Of a DNA stretch of 64,000 bases, positions 24,411 through 33,676 are shown one piece after another. The first letter of the stretch is position 1, and each line of letters starts with the position of its first letter. Both the position numbers and the translations under genes were made by a program. The notes beneath the pieces were generated by a model that saw only the letters and a program-made list of their open reading frames with translations, was not told where the DNA came from and searched no databases. This stretch comes from Desulfotalea sp. (lineage in GTDB: Bacteria > Desulfobacterota > Desulfobulbia > Desulfobulbales > Desulfocapsaceae): positions 1-64,000 of the forward strand of contig NVXR01000013.1 of assembly GCA_002733995.1 (NCBI GenBank), given 5' to 3'.

Positions 24411-25793
24411 CTACGACGTAGTGCGACCACTGCGTCCATCACGACCGGGGAGATCGATTCGATATTTTTTTAATTTCCTAAAGAGAGTACTTTTATGCAT
24501 ACCAAGTTCTTTAGCCGCGGCCAATCGGTTATAATTACACCGTTTAAGAGCTTCGAGAATAAGATCTGCCTCTGCCACATGTAGATTTTGGACAATGTGC
24601 CCCACAGGAATTATTGTCTTGCCCTCTATAGAAGCACACAGATTCGTCGGCAAATGTTCCTTGCCGATGGCCCCTTCCTGACAGAGAACAAACCCATGTT
24701 CAATTATATTTTCAAGCTCCCTGATGTTTCCGGGAAAATCATGGGCCAGGAGCAATGCCATTGCCTCTTGGGTAAGACTCGTTAAAAAGCGTCCCTTAAT
24801 ATGGTTAAGTTTTTCTATAAAATGATCTACGAGAAGAGGTAAATCTTCTTTTCTATCTCGTAAGGCAGGAAGGTTGAAACGAACGATATTGATACGATAA
24901 AAAAGATCTCGCCTAAAACTGCCATCGGCAACCTTACCTTCAAGATCCAGATTAGTTGCAGCGATTATCCTGGTGTCCGTTTTACATTTCTCAACGCTCC
25001 CCAAAGGTTGGAACTCTTTCTCCTCCAGCACCCTCAACAAACGAACTTGAAAGGCAGCACTGGTATCGCCAATTTCATCCAGGAAAATCGTCCCCTTACC
25101 AGCCGCTTGAAAAAGCCCAGGCTTATCTTTCTCCGCCCCGGTAAAGGCTCCAGCTTTATAACCAAACAACTCAGATTCGAGTAATGAATCAGGTAATGCC
25201 CCACAGTTAATGGCTACAAACGGTTCGTCTTTCCGGCCTGAATGATTGTGAATAGCAGAGGCCATCAGGCCCTTACCCGTGCCCGTTTCCCCCTCAATCA
25301 GTACAGTGGAATCACTTTCAGCCACCTGGGGTAAAATATTGAATATTTTCTGCATGGACGCACTACGACTAACCATGTCATCGAGCACATAACTCGCTGT
25401 AATTTCGCGACGTAGTTCTTCAACAAGGGTCCGATCACGAAAGGTTTCAACCCCTCCAAGAATCTCACCCTTGTCATTTTTCAGGGGGGATGTTGACACC
25501 CCGATCGGGACGCGCTGCTGCCTGTTGTTGATTATATAGGTCGATGTTGAAACAAAGGATTTCTTCTCCTTCATCGTGCGCTTTAAAGCGCAGTCGCCTT
25601 CACACATGTTGGACCGGAACACTTCCCAGCAAAAACGACCGATAGCTTCTTCCCGTGTCGTTCCCGTGATCTTTTCGGCCGCACGATTAAAACTCATTAT
25701 CCGCCAGTTATGGTCGACGGTGAAAACACCATCGGATATCGACTCCAATATAATTTCATTGGCGGCTTCTGAAAAATCTTTTTTCCTGTTCAT
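24411..25793 (-). CDS. PAS-containing sigma-54-dependent activator, probable regulator of the ORP-like operon
   Basis: 460 residues. A PAS domain (~15-125) with a Cys group (C55, C64, C68; SNMCEGDC) may sense redox state. The AAA+ domain has GETGTGKG (168-175) and GAFTGA (215-220), the loop that contacts sigma-54. A Fis-type HTH ends the protein (NRLAAAKELGMHKSTLFRKL). In D. vulgaris the ORP operons are controlled by sigma-54 and a cognate activator; the dyads and promoter downstream support the same here. Its ATG overlaps the tesA stop by one base (TAATG). Confidence 0.92.
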   Translation of the reverse strand: MNRKKDFSEAANEIILESISDGVFTVDHNWRIMSFNRAAEKITGTTREEAIGRFCWEVFRSNMCEGDCALKRTMKEKKSFVSTSTYIINNRQQRVPIGVSTSPLKNDKGEILGGVETFRDRTLVEELRREITASYVLDDMVSRSASMQKIFNILPQVAESDSTVLIEGETGTGKGLMASAIHNHSGRKDEPFVAINCGALPDSLLESELFGYKAGAFTGAEKDKPGLFQAAGKGTIFLDEIGDTSAAFQVRLLRVLEEKEFQPLGSVEKCKTDTRIIAATNLDLEGKVADGSFRRDLFYRINIVRFNLPALRDRKEDLPLLVDHFIEKLNHIKGRFLTSLTQEAMALLLAHDFPGNIRELENIIEHGFVLCQEGAIGKEHLPTNLCASIEGKTIIPVGHIVQNLHVAEADLILEALKRCNYNRLAAAKELGMHKSTLFRKLKKYRIDLPGRDGRSGRTTS

Positions 25794-26551
25794 TATCGGT
25801 TCACCGAATCTATAGCCTTCACAACATAGGGATATATATTTTCTACAATCACCCTATAGCCATCGCTATTCGGATGTAAGCCATCGGCCATATTAAGAGT
25901 ACTATTTGTAGCCACGCCTTCCAGAAAAAAAGGCATTAACTCCACAGCCATCTCCTCTGCAACTCTTGGGTAAACAGCATTAAACTGTGCCACATAGACA
26001 GGCCCGAGATTCCAGACCATTCTCATACCCGTTAGCAGAACTTCTACATTAGCCTCCTGTAGCAGCGCAACAATCTCGCATAGATTTTTCTCAAGAAGAG
26101 TCGTAGCAACACCGCGCAGACCATCGTTTGCTCCAGTCTCAACAATCACAACATCTGGATTCTGCGTCAATATCCACTCAACCCTCCCAAGGGTTCCACT
26201 ACTGGTTTCACCACTCACCCCCGCATTGATAACCTTATATTGATAGCCATTATCCTGGAGTGCTTTTTCTAAAAGAGCGGGATAGCTCTCACTGAGATCA
26301 ACTCCAAAACCGGCGGTGAGGCTATCACCAAGAGCGACAATTGTTTTCATATCCACCCCCGATATACGGGATATATTTGTTGATATTCGGCTAAAATCAT
26401 GAGCATTGAAAGTACTTTCTGTTTTTAGATTATAGGCCCCTAAACGCTCTCCGTTTTCAGTCTGTTGCGGATCTGCTTGCTGGGACTCATCACTACAACC
26501 ACCAAGACTCACCACAAGAATGAGCAGGGTAATACAAAGATTTCTTACCAT
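25793..26551 (-). CDS. tesA: SGNH/GDSL esterase, TesA-like lipoprotein
   Basis: 252 residues from ATG 26551 (a GTG nine bases earlier is possible). A lipoprotein signal ends VSLGGC, so it is probably membrane-anchored in the periplasm, unlike soluble E. coli TesA. After a ~50-residue linker the SGNH blocks appear: ALGDSLTAG with the Ser nucleophile, NAGVSGETSS (Gly), VETGANDGLRG (Asn) and DGLHPNSDGY (catalytic Asp and His). It cleaves thioesters or esters of fatty acids. The tesA-ybbA-ybbP neighbourhood is the same as in E. coli, though the orientation differs. Confidence 0.85.
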   Translation of the reverse strand: MVRNLCITLLILVVSLGGCSDESQQADPQQTENGERLGAYNLKTESTFNAHDFSRISTNISRISGVDMKTIVALGDSLTAGFGVDLSESYPALLEKALQDNGYQYKVINAGVSGETSSGTLGRVEWILTQNPDVVIVETGANDGLRGVATTLLEKNLCEIVALLQEANVEVLLTGMRMVWNLGPVYVAQFNAVYPRVAEEMAVELMPFFLEGVATNSTLNMADGLHPNSDGYRVIVENIYPYVVKAIDSVNR

Positions 26552-26606
26552 AACCACCACATTTTACACAATTGTTTCAGGTCGTTGCACTTCACCCAAG
26601 CCTCCA

Positions 26607-29105
26607 CTAGTCCACACTCTTTTGTTGCAGGAAGTGGCCGGGTTTTCGGCGAATAATTGACAGCGACGAAATCACTCCTGTTGAAACCACAACAATACAG
26701 GAAAAAAGAAGTAGAAGAAAACAGAACTGCAAATATGGTCTGTGCCCTATATCAAAGACAAAGGCACACAAGGACCAACTTGCAACCTGGGCGACGATGA
26801 AAGCACAGGCCCCACTGGTCAAGGCCAGAATAAGATTTTCCATGACAAAGACCTTCCAGACGAAGATTGAATTTGCCCCCAATATCTTATAAAAAACAGC
26901 TTCCTGTATCCGTGCAAGACGGGTCGCGAGGATAGAACTCACAAGAATAAGTAAGCCAGCCACAATGGAGAACATCGAGAAAAAGGTAATTACTGAAGAA
27001 AGTTTCTCCATAATTTTACCTAATTCCTTTGCCGCCTCAGCCACGTTTATAGTGGATATGTTAGGAAATTTTCCAACCACTTTATTTTCAACATGGCCAA
27101 TATCTCCAGGTGGCACCGTAAGTGCTGCAAAGAATGTCTGGGGGGCCGAACCAAGGTCCTTTGCAGAAAAAACAAAATAGAAGAAAGGGTAGAGCATCGA
27201 TCTATTGCGACTTCTGATTGAAACAACCTGAGCGGTAACAACCACCCCCTGCACATTAAAGGTAAGGATGTCGCCAAGGCCCATGTCCCCCATCTCGGCC
27301 ACTGTGTCAAGGAGAGATACGGGCACAAGTCCTTTCCCTAGATTATCACCAGCAAACATGGATTTCCCTTCAAGCAATACCTCATCGGCAAGCAGCCCCC
27401 CACGATAGGTAAGATTAAACTCCCTCGCAAGGCTATCACCTCTTTTTTTCAGCTCCACGTCTCTACGTATTTTTTCATCATTGATAGCCAGGAGCCGGGC
27501 GCGAATAATAGGAAAGAGTTCTACTCCCCCACCTAGCAGTTCTACAAATGCGTTTTTTTGTTTTTTCTGAATATCAATACAAAATAGGTTTGGGGCATCG
27601 TCGGGGTAGGATGAAATATACGTGGACCGAAGATCATTTTGAATGAGACCAATCGTCAACAACAGGGTCAAGGCCGAGCTCAGTGTCACTGTAATTGTTT
27701 TTGCTGCATTACCGGGCCGTAACATACTTCTAAGCGCCTGCCTCAAGGCAAGCCCCCCACCTGAGATCCGGCGGATGAAAAAAATTGCACTACTCACCAA
27801 AATCGATATCAAGGCAACCAGCGCAAAGGTACCACCGACAAAATAGAGAGAAATTTTAACGTCATTGAGCTGTCGAATTATAAGCCCGGTGAAAAGCAGG
27901 ATACCGCAGACAAAAAAGATATACGTTGTTGTCGACTGTTCAGAGATATTTTCTTTGCGCAACACGGCAACAGGTTTTATAGACAGCACACTACGTAGAG
28001 GAAAAAATGAGAAAAATGCAACAACACCAAGTCCCAGAAGAGTTCCCTCTACCGCATCAATAAGCGAAAGCCCCAGTTGAATATTGGCAGGCAACAGGCC
28101 TGCAAAAATCAAGGTGAAATTCTGTTCCAAAACATAGGCAGCAAGTAAGCCCACACCACAGCCAATAAGACTTAAGACAAGAACCAGAACGAGATAGTGG
28201 CTAAAGAGAAAGGCTCCGCTGCCCCCAATAGCCCTGATGATTGCGAGGCTTTTTTCTTTATGACGCAGGAGAGCGACCAGGGAGCTTTGCATACCAACCC
28301 CTGCAAGGAGCATGGTAAAAATAGAAATAAGTGAGAGAAAAAAGAGCAGGTTATCAAAAAAACGCTTAACCCGTGAAGGTGCAGTCGCATAGGTAGCAAT
28401 ACGCTCCGGACCTAATCCAGTGTATTGTTGTAGCCTAATTGCAACAGCTTCTGCACTCGCGGAGGCAGCGATTTGAACCAACGCTTCATAGTGCACACGA
28501 CTGCCAGGCTGAATAACCTTCATCGCCTGAAGGTCAGACGATGAAACAAAGATACGCGGACCAAAATCGAAGAAATTAACCGGTCGCTGTGACTCACTTA
28601 CAATCACATCCACAAGCCTAAAACGCCTTGAACCTACCTGTATTTCTGCCCCCACTTCTACACCGAGTCGAGTAAGCAGGCTCGACGCAACGATTACCGT
28701 TCCAGGCTGTAGGGTATCTTGGAACGATTTTCCAGAGCGAAGCACTACAGATCCATAGAGAGGGTAAAGACTATCCACAGCCTTTATGTTTGCCAGCACC
28801 GTCTTCTGCTCTTCCAGGGCTCTCGCAACAGAAAAAAACTCCCAGGTTTTGCTTACCACTGTTTCAGCTTCTTTATCCACAGCGATAAGTTCGGCACTAA
28901 GAGCAGGGCTAAAAGGTTGATGGGAACGAACAATGACATCGCCACCGTGGAGACTTCTAGCATCACTCAACAATGACTCATTCACATCACGGCGAAAACT
29001 GTTTACGGCAACCAGGCTGACCAGAGACAAGGCAACACAGACCACAAAAATGAAGCCCTGCCCACGACTGTGGGATATTTCTGAAATAATGAAACGAAAA
29101 TTCAT
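26607..29105 (-). CDS. ybbP: YbbP-type ABC transporter permease (FtsX domains)
   Basis: 832 residues. An N-terminal transmembrane helix and a large periplasmic domain precede an FtsX core (LFFLSLISIFTMLLAGVGM, ~253-271); a central group of helices, a second periplasmic domain and a C-terminal FtsX core (SILATRLARIQEAVFYKILGA) follow. Length and layout match YbbP, the duplicated permease of a LolD-like system. With YbbA it probably extracts or moves lipids or lipoproteins. It overlaps ybbA by one base and is followed by tesA. Confidence 0.88.
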   Translation of the reverse strand: MNFRFIISEISHSRGQGFIFVVCVALSLVSLVAVNSFRRDVNESLLSDARSLHGGDVIVRSHQPFSPALSAELIAVDKEAETVVSKTWEFFSVARALEEQKTVLANIKAVDSLYPLYGSVVLRSGKSFQDTLQPGTVIVASSLLTRLGVEVGAEIQVGSRRFRLVDVIVSESQRPVNFFDFGPRIFVSSSDLQAMKVIQPGSRVHYEALVQIAASASAEAVAIRLQQYTGLGPERIATYATAPSRVKRFFDNLLFFLSLISIFTMLLAGVGMQSSLVALLRHKEKSLAIIRAIGGSGAFLFSHYLVLVLVLSLIGCGVGLLAAYVLEQNFTLIFAGLLPANIQLGLSLIDAVEGTLLGLGVVAFFSFFPLRSVLSIKPVAVLRKENISEQSTTTYIFFVCGILLFTGLIIRQLNDVKISLYFVGGTFALVALISILVSSAIFFIRRISGGGLALRQALRSMLRPGNAAKTITVTLSSALTLLLTIGLIQNDLRSTYISSYPDDAPNLFCIDIQKKQKNAFVELLGGGVELFPIIRARLLAINDEKIRRDVELKKRGDSLAREFNLTYRGGLLADEVLLEGKSMFAGDNLGKGLVPVSLLDTVAEMGDMGLGDILTFNVQGVVVTAQVVSIRSRNRSMLYPFFYFVFSAKDLGSAPQTFFAALTVPPGDIGHVENKVVGKFPNISTINVAEAAKELGKIMEKLSSVITFFSMFSIVAGLLILVSSILATRLARIQEAVFYKILGANSIFVWKVFVMENLILALTSGACAFIVAQVASWSLCAFVFDIGHRPYLQFCFLLLLFSCIVVVSTGVISSLSIIRRKPGHFLQQKSVD

Positions 29106-29788
29106 TACATTCCCAGCCCCTCTTCAACGGCACCATCACAAAGATGAATAATTCGTCCAGCACGGGCGGCAAGGGAATGGCTATGGGTGGCAATCACCAG
29201 GGTCGTGTTGAGTTCTGCGTTGAGCTTACAGAGCAGCTCAACAATCCCTTCACTATTTTCGGAATCGAGATTACCCGTTGGTTCATCTGCAAAGACGATT
29301 TTAGGCTCATTGATAAGAGCGCGACAAATAGCCACCCTCTGTTGTTCCCCACCCGACATCTGCGAGGGAAAATTGCCAGCACGGTGGCTGAGCCCTACTT
29401 TTGCAAGAAGTTCCCGCGCTTTTTCCCGTGCCATCTTATCCTTTCGGAGTTCCGCCGGAAACTGTATATTTTCAACAGCACTAAGAGAAGGGATAAGATG
29501 AAAGGCCTGAAAAACAAAGCCAACAAGTTCATTTCTAATAGGAGCCAACTGATCTTCAGAAAATGAAGTTATATCCATTGAGCAAAGCTCAATACGTCCA
29601 CTATCCGGCTTATCCAGTCCAGAAAGCACGCTGAGCAGGGTAGATTTACCGCTACCACTACTCCCCGCAACAACAACAAATTCGCCGACAGCAACAGACA
29701 AGGATATATCGTTTAAGACGTGAACACGCCGACCTCCGAGGGTGAAGTGTTTCGATATTTTGTCCGCTTGTATAATATGGGCAACCAT
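29105..29788 (-). CDS. ybbA: YbbA/LolD-type ABC transporter ATP-binding protein
   Basis: 227 residues with Walker A GSSGSGKST (~43-51), Q-loop FVFQAFHLIPS, signature MSGGEQQRVAICRAL, Walker B IVFADEPTGNLD and the H-loop ATHSHSLA. This is the cytoplasmic ATPase of the MacB/LolD class and pairs with the FtsX-type permease encoded next. First gene of ybbA-ybbP-tesA-activator, all joined by very short gaps or one-base overlaps. Confidence 0.93.
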   Translation of the reverse strand: MVAHIIQADKISKHFTLGGRRVHVLNDISLSVAVGEFVVVAGSSGSGKSTLLSVLSGLDKPDSGRIELCSMDITSFSEDQLAPIRNELVGFVFQAFHLIPSLSAVENIQFPAELRKDKMAREKARELLAKVGLSHRAGNFPSQMSGGEQQRVAICRALINEPKIVFADEPTGNLDSENSEGIVELLCKLNAELNTTLVIATHSHSLAARAGRIIHLCDGAVEEGLGM

Positions 29789-29994
29789 AATTCAATCCGT
29801 TCCATTTTCGTAGCTGTGCAAACAGCCCTCCAGTAGCGCTTAAACCCCCGTCTACACCTGCTTATCAGAACCACCGACGGAGACCACAATGCACGCAACT
29901 GTCCTGCTGTCAAAGAGTTACCTGTTTTCTAGATTATAGATAGCAACAGACTACTATAAGACCTGTTAAGAGAAACAAAAGGGGAGTATAGTAA

Positions 29995-30024
29995 ATGACA
30001 ATTTTCTCATCAATATCAACATAG
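29995..30024 (+). other. Nine-codon frame with strong ribosome binding site before tenA
   Basis: GGGGAG lies eight bases before ATG 29995 and the frame stops at TAG 30022-30024, 18 bases before tenA. It may be a leader peptide or chance. The rest of 29789-29994 shows no gene and no TPP-riboswitch THI-box. Confidence 0.2.
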
Positions 30025-30041
30025 CACAAAAGGAAAAAGCC

Positions 30042-30734
30042 ATGGGCAAGACGCTGGAATCAAGCGCATCAGGTACTCTGTTTACAGAACTAAAAGGACG
30101 ATGCGCAAAACAGTGGGACGCATATTGCAACCATGAATTTGTAAGCCGTATAGGCGATGGAAGCTTGCCCCATAAATGTTTCCGCCACTACCTCATGCAA
30201 GACTATCTCTTTCTTATCCACTTTTCGAGGGCCTGGGCCCTGGCTGTGTATAAATCCGAGACTCTAACAGACATGCGTGCAGCCGCATCGACACTCAATG
30301 CGCATCTCAATCTAGAGATGGAGCTCCACGTCAAATACTGTGCAGACTGGGGGATTACAGAACAAGAGTTGGAACAGACGGATGAGGCGAACGCCAACAT
30401 GGCCTATACCCGCTACGTCCTTGAGCGTGGCCTTGCAGGAGACATTCTAGACCTACATGTGGCCCTTGCCCCCTGTGTTATCGGTTATGCTGTTATTTGC
30501 AAACAGCTTATGGCAGCACCGAGTACCAAGCTTGAAGGCAACCCATACAAGGACTGGATTAAAATGTACGCAGGAGAAGAATATCAAGCCGTCGCCAACA
30601 GTGCCGCACAACACCTGGACATTCTCGCCTCCTCTCGCATGGGAGCAAGTCGTATAGACAGCCTAAGCAAAACATTTAAGCAGGCAACAACGCTTGAGAT
30701 AGGTTTTTGGGAAATGGGCTTACACCTACTCTGA
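30042..30734 (+). CDS. tenA: TenA-family thiaminase II / aminopyrimidine aminohydrolase
   Basis: 230 residues, all helical, TenA fold: RIGDGSLPHKCFRHYLMQDYLFL at the start, LAPCVIGYAVI carrying the catalytic Cys (~146), and YAGEEYQAVA with the conserved Glu region near the C terminus. TenA salvages the pyrimidine part of degraded thiamine. AAAGG precedes the ATG. It stands alone; no thi genes and no TPP riboswitch are nearby, so it may also be one of the TenA proteins with another amine substrate. Confidence 0.9.
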   Translation: MGKTLESSASGTLFTELKGRCAKQWDAYCNHEFVSRIGDGSLPHKCFRHYLMQDYLFLIHFSRAWALAVYKSETLTDMRAAASTLNAHLNLEMELHVKYCADWGITEQELEQTDEANANMAYTRYVLERGLAGDILDLHVALAPCVIGYAVICKQLMAAPSTKLEGNPYKDWIKMYAGEEYQAVANSAAQHLDILASSRMGASRIDSLSKTFKQATTLEIGFWEMGLHLL

Positions 30735-30777
30735 TCGCCAAGAGTCGCAAGTGGTGTAACTAGGGCACAGAGTTGCA

Positions 30778-31623
30778 CTACTTTTTCTTCCAGGAAAACC
30801 CCAGGGCGTCAAAGCGGCAACTATCTACACACTCGCCACAATTCCAGCAATATGCGCTTTCTCCTTCTCCCTTTTGCGGATTAAGGCCCATGGGGCAAAC
30901 TCGAATACAGCGGCCACATTCGGTACAGTTTGCACTCTTGGCTGTCACCTGAAGGCTTCTTTTTCTTCCGATAAAGGCAAGCAAAGCACCCAAGGGACAG
31001 AAACTGCGACAAAAAAACCTACGGGTAAGAAGCTCCAAGCAGAGGATTAATACAAGAACCACACCTTCAAAGGCAAATGTCTTAAAAAATACCAGCATCA
31101 TCATCTCCCTCCCCACAAGCCCAGGAGGCGAAAGAACAACAAAGACTGGTGCCCCCAAAACCATGCTAAGAAGCAGTTCTGCGATAAGAGTGAACCAGAG
31201 AACACTTTTCGCGACCAAAATAGTGTTACGAATATATTTTTTACCAGTAAAAGCCTTTCTCAACCGATCAAAAATCTCAAGAATAAAGGTGACAGGACAC
31301 AACCAGGAACAAAAGACCCTGCCAAGAAACAAGGCAATCAGAAGCGGAGGGAGCATGCCTATAATGGCAGGCCAATACAAGGATTTACTCAGCAGAATAC
31401 TTTCAAGCCCCTCCAGGGGAGAAACAAACCAAAGCCTGCCAATCCCGAGGGACTGATACCACCCCTGGACAAAGTTTTGCTGCAAATAATAGTTAACAAA
31501 TGGCGTAACAAGAAGTAGCAGAAAAGCTGTGCCCAAAACTACCAATCGATAGCGCCCATAGTGGGAGCCTTTATTTTTCTGGTTTGGGAGATCATCTTCT
31601 GCAAGCCTCCCAAGACCAATCAT
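30778..31623 (-). CDS. NapH-like membrane ferredoxin protein
   Basis: 281 residues with four or more transmembrane helices, the CxxxCP motifs FCSWLCPVTF and FCRSFCPLGAL of the NapH/NosR/CcoG group, and two C-terminal 4Fe-4S motifs (CTECGRCIRVCP, CWNCGECVDSC). It passes electrons from menaquinol toward a periplasmic partner. Its start overlaps the end of the NapG-like gene by four bases. No napA or napB is in the window, so the terminal acceptor is unknown. Confidence 0.85.
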   Translation of the reverse strand: MIGLGRLAEDDLPNQKNKGSHYGRYRLVVLGTAFLLLLVTPFVNYYLQQNFVQGWYQSLGIGRLWFVSPLEGLESILLSKSLYWPAIIGMLPPLLIALFLGRVFCSWLCPVTFILEIFDRLRKAFTGKKYIRNTILVAKSVLWFTLIAELLLSMVLGAPVFVVLSPPGLVGREMMMLVFFKTFAFEGVVLVLILCLELLTRRFFCRSFCPLGALLAFIGRKRSLQVTAKSANCTECGRCIRVCPMGLNPQKGEGESAYCWNCGECVDSCRFDALGFSWKKK

Positions 31624-32222
31624 CGAGTCACCTTTTCTCTCGCATAGAGAGGCTCAATATTAATTGCCTTGCTCCCATCAGCTGCCGTTACAGGACAGGC
31701 ATAGGTACACAATCCACACCCCGTACATGCCGATTGATCCACCACTGGACGTAGTTGATCAAGCCGTATGGCCTTTTCTGCAAAAGGACATTTATCGTAG
31801 CAGGTTCGACACATGACCTTCCCCACCCAAGCCGCACAATAAAATGTATTAATTACCGCAAGCCCCATTCTGACTTCAGTCTGCTTGATCCGCTGCAGAC
31901 TTCCTGTTGGGCAAACATCAACGCATTTCATACAGAGATAACAGGGAATATTTTCCACCTCAATGAGGGGTGTGCCTGCATGGATTCCTGCACGAATATC
32001 CAACAGTGTTATTGAGCGATAGGGACAGACCTCGACACAGCGACCGCAACGAATGCATTTGGCAGGAAATAGTTCTTCAGGAACAGCCCCGGGAGGCCGT
32101 AATCGATTGGTTGTAACAGGTGATTTCAGTATGGATGCGGCGAGGGGTTTTGTGAGTAAAGGCAACAACGGTAAACAGGCAGTTCCTCCACCAAGCAGTT
32201 GTAGAAATGTTCTCCGTTTCAC
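31620..32222 (-). CDS. NapG-like periplasmic ferredoxin with Tat signal
   Basis: 200 residues from GTG 32222, five bases after AGGAGA (TTG 32225 is the alternative). A twin-arginine signal KRRTFLQLLGGG exports it folded. Three or four 4Fe-4S motifs follow: CIRCGRCVEVCP, CYLCMKCVDVCP, CRTCYDKCP and CTGCGLCTYACP. This is the NapG type, which forms a quinol dehydrogenase with NapH. The two genes form a complete GH pair without the nitrate reductase they serve elsewhere. Confidence 0.87.
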   Translation of the reverse strand: MKRRTFLQLLGGGTACLPLLPLLTKPLAASILKSPVTTNRLRPPGAVPEELFPAKCIRCGRCVEVCPYRSITLLDIRAGIHAGTPLIEVENIPCYLCMKCVDVCPTGSLQRIKQTEVRMGLAVINTFYCAAWVGKVMCRTCYDKCPFAEKAIRLDQLRPVVDQSACTGCGLCTYACPVTAADGSKAINIEPLYAREKVTR

Positions 32223-32710
32223 CAAATCTCCTCAATAGGCCGCCTTTAGTGGATAACGTTCAGAGCAGAATCTTCAGATTCCCTGGATTTTAGGAAATTG
32301 CTACGTTTGATATCCTATCATTTTGGGGTCACAAGACACAACAACAATAATAGAAAGGTGACTATTCAGGCATCAGTTACATATGCTATCCTCTTAGCTA
32401 AACTGTCAAAAAAACAGAATATTTTGTAATGTTTCAGCACCACTTCAACGATAGCCATTACCCACTTCCCAGATAACGATCGAATGCTCCATTCATCCCA
32501 ATTAAACAGATTTTCAACAATGAGAAACAGCTACAGACAATGATTCATCCCATATTGGAGAGCCACCTGAAGAGTTGCGGTAATTTTGTACTTACCATAC
32601 TGCTACATTTAGATTTATTTTTATTTGCCAGAACACCTGCAGTAAAACACTAATTATAGGTTGGGTACGTAATTATTGAAAAGTGAATTTGAAATGTTCA
32701 ACTGATATGT
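32223..32710. other. Gap upstream of napGH-like genes, no gene seen
   Basis: About 490 bases, A+T-rich, with no frame of plausible context on either strand. It must hold the napGH promoter, but I could not pick a convincing -35/-10 or -24/-12 pair. Confidence 0.5.
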
Positions 32711-32745
32711 AAAAGTATTGCTGCGTGATAAACAGCAATACTTTT
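32711..32745. terminator. Rho-independent terminator of the H-NS gene
   Basis: A 13-bp perfect stem (AAAAGTATTGCTG and its complement) with a nine-base loop; the minus-strand arm ends in TTTT. It lies 35 bases after the H-NS stop codon. Confidence 0.75.
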
Positions 32746-32780
32746 CGTATTGACAATCTTTAACGAAGATAAAAAACCGT

Positions 32781-33179
32781 TTAAACGTCAATAAGGAATG
32801 TTTCCATTTCCTCACCCTGTTCTATACGATTTTTAAACAGGTTTGGCATACGTCCCTGTCCCGTCCAGGTAATACGATCTCCGGCTTCATTGTAGATTTC
32901 ATATTTCGGTGCTCGCGGCACTCTTTTTCCGGTCCTCGCGGTTCGAGAAGACTGAAGTTCGCTGAGCTCAATTCCATCGGCGGCAAGCATCTCTCGATAA
33001 CTATTTATCTTCTCCTGATGCTCGGCCTCTCCTTTACGAAGTTCTTCAACCTCAAGAGTTCTTTCTTCAATTATCTTATCTAATTTTTGTTTTACTTCTT
33101 CCAACTGACCAACACTCAAATTCTTAACACTACTTTTAAAACGTCTTGCGTGACAGAGTATAGCTACAAACTCATTCAT
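32781..33179 (-). CDS. H-NS family nucleoid protein
   Basis: 132 residues. The N-terminal two thirds is a coiled-coil oligomerisation region (VKNLSVGQLEEVKQKLDKII). The C-terminal DNA-binding domain has the H-NS core TWTGQGRMP after YEIYNEAGDRI. H-NS proteins bind curved A+T-rich DNA and silence acquired genes. TAGGA precedes ATG 33179, and it has its own terminator, so it is monocistronic. H-NS is mainly known from beta- and gammaproteobacteria, so acquisition by transfer is possible. Confidence 0.88.
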   Translation of the reverse strand: MNEFVAILCHARRFKSSVKNLSVGQLEEVKQKLDKIIEERTLEVEELRKGEAEHQEKINSYREMLAADGIELSELQSSRTARTGKRVPRAPKYEIYNEAGDRITWTGQGRMPNLFKNRIEQGEEMETFLIDV

Positions 33180-33676
33180 GGGTATTCCTAGTCTAATGGT
33201 TAATAATAATAAAGATGAACGAATACATATATTTTAAAATCGTTTGCATTAATTGTCTACTTATATTTCATATTTCGCAGTTCCAAAACGGCCCATGACA
33301 TATATTCACAAAATGAATGGACGAAATATCCCCGCGAATATCTCCACATAGTTGTTATATATTTGCCCCGGCAACATCACCTGACGTAGTTTATAACTTT
33401 AAGATGGTGTATCAATCACAGTTTTCATTCCCCTGAGCATTCTATTCATTGTTCAATGAATTTCTTTCATAAAATTAATTGAGGATTTAAATAATCCTCC
33501 GTTAACAGGAAGTAAGCCTGAATGCGTATACTGCACAGATTCTATTTTCATGTCAAAAACATCTTTAAATAATATGTAAGGCAGGTATCAACATATTGAC
33601 AAAACACGAAAGGATATGCACTCTTGCACTTATCAATTGACCACCAACCACTCCCCCAAATCCATGGACCAAGCAG
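33180..33676. other. Gap between H-NS gene and activator gene, with dyads
   Basis: No gene is supported. The A+T-rich stretch carries ATTCATTG-TT-CAATGAAT (33444-33461) and, 57 bases before the activator start, TGCACTCTTGCA (33617-33628), which resembles the site downstream of the same gene. A 16-codon frame at 33522 is too short to call. Confidence 0.45.

Noticed and set aside
29789..30041. Possible TPP riboswitch before tenA
   Set aside because: No CTGAGA-type THI-box core or matching stems were found.
33522..33572. 16-codon frame with AGGAAG before it
   Set aside because: Too short and unsupported; likely chance in a regulatory region.
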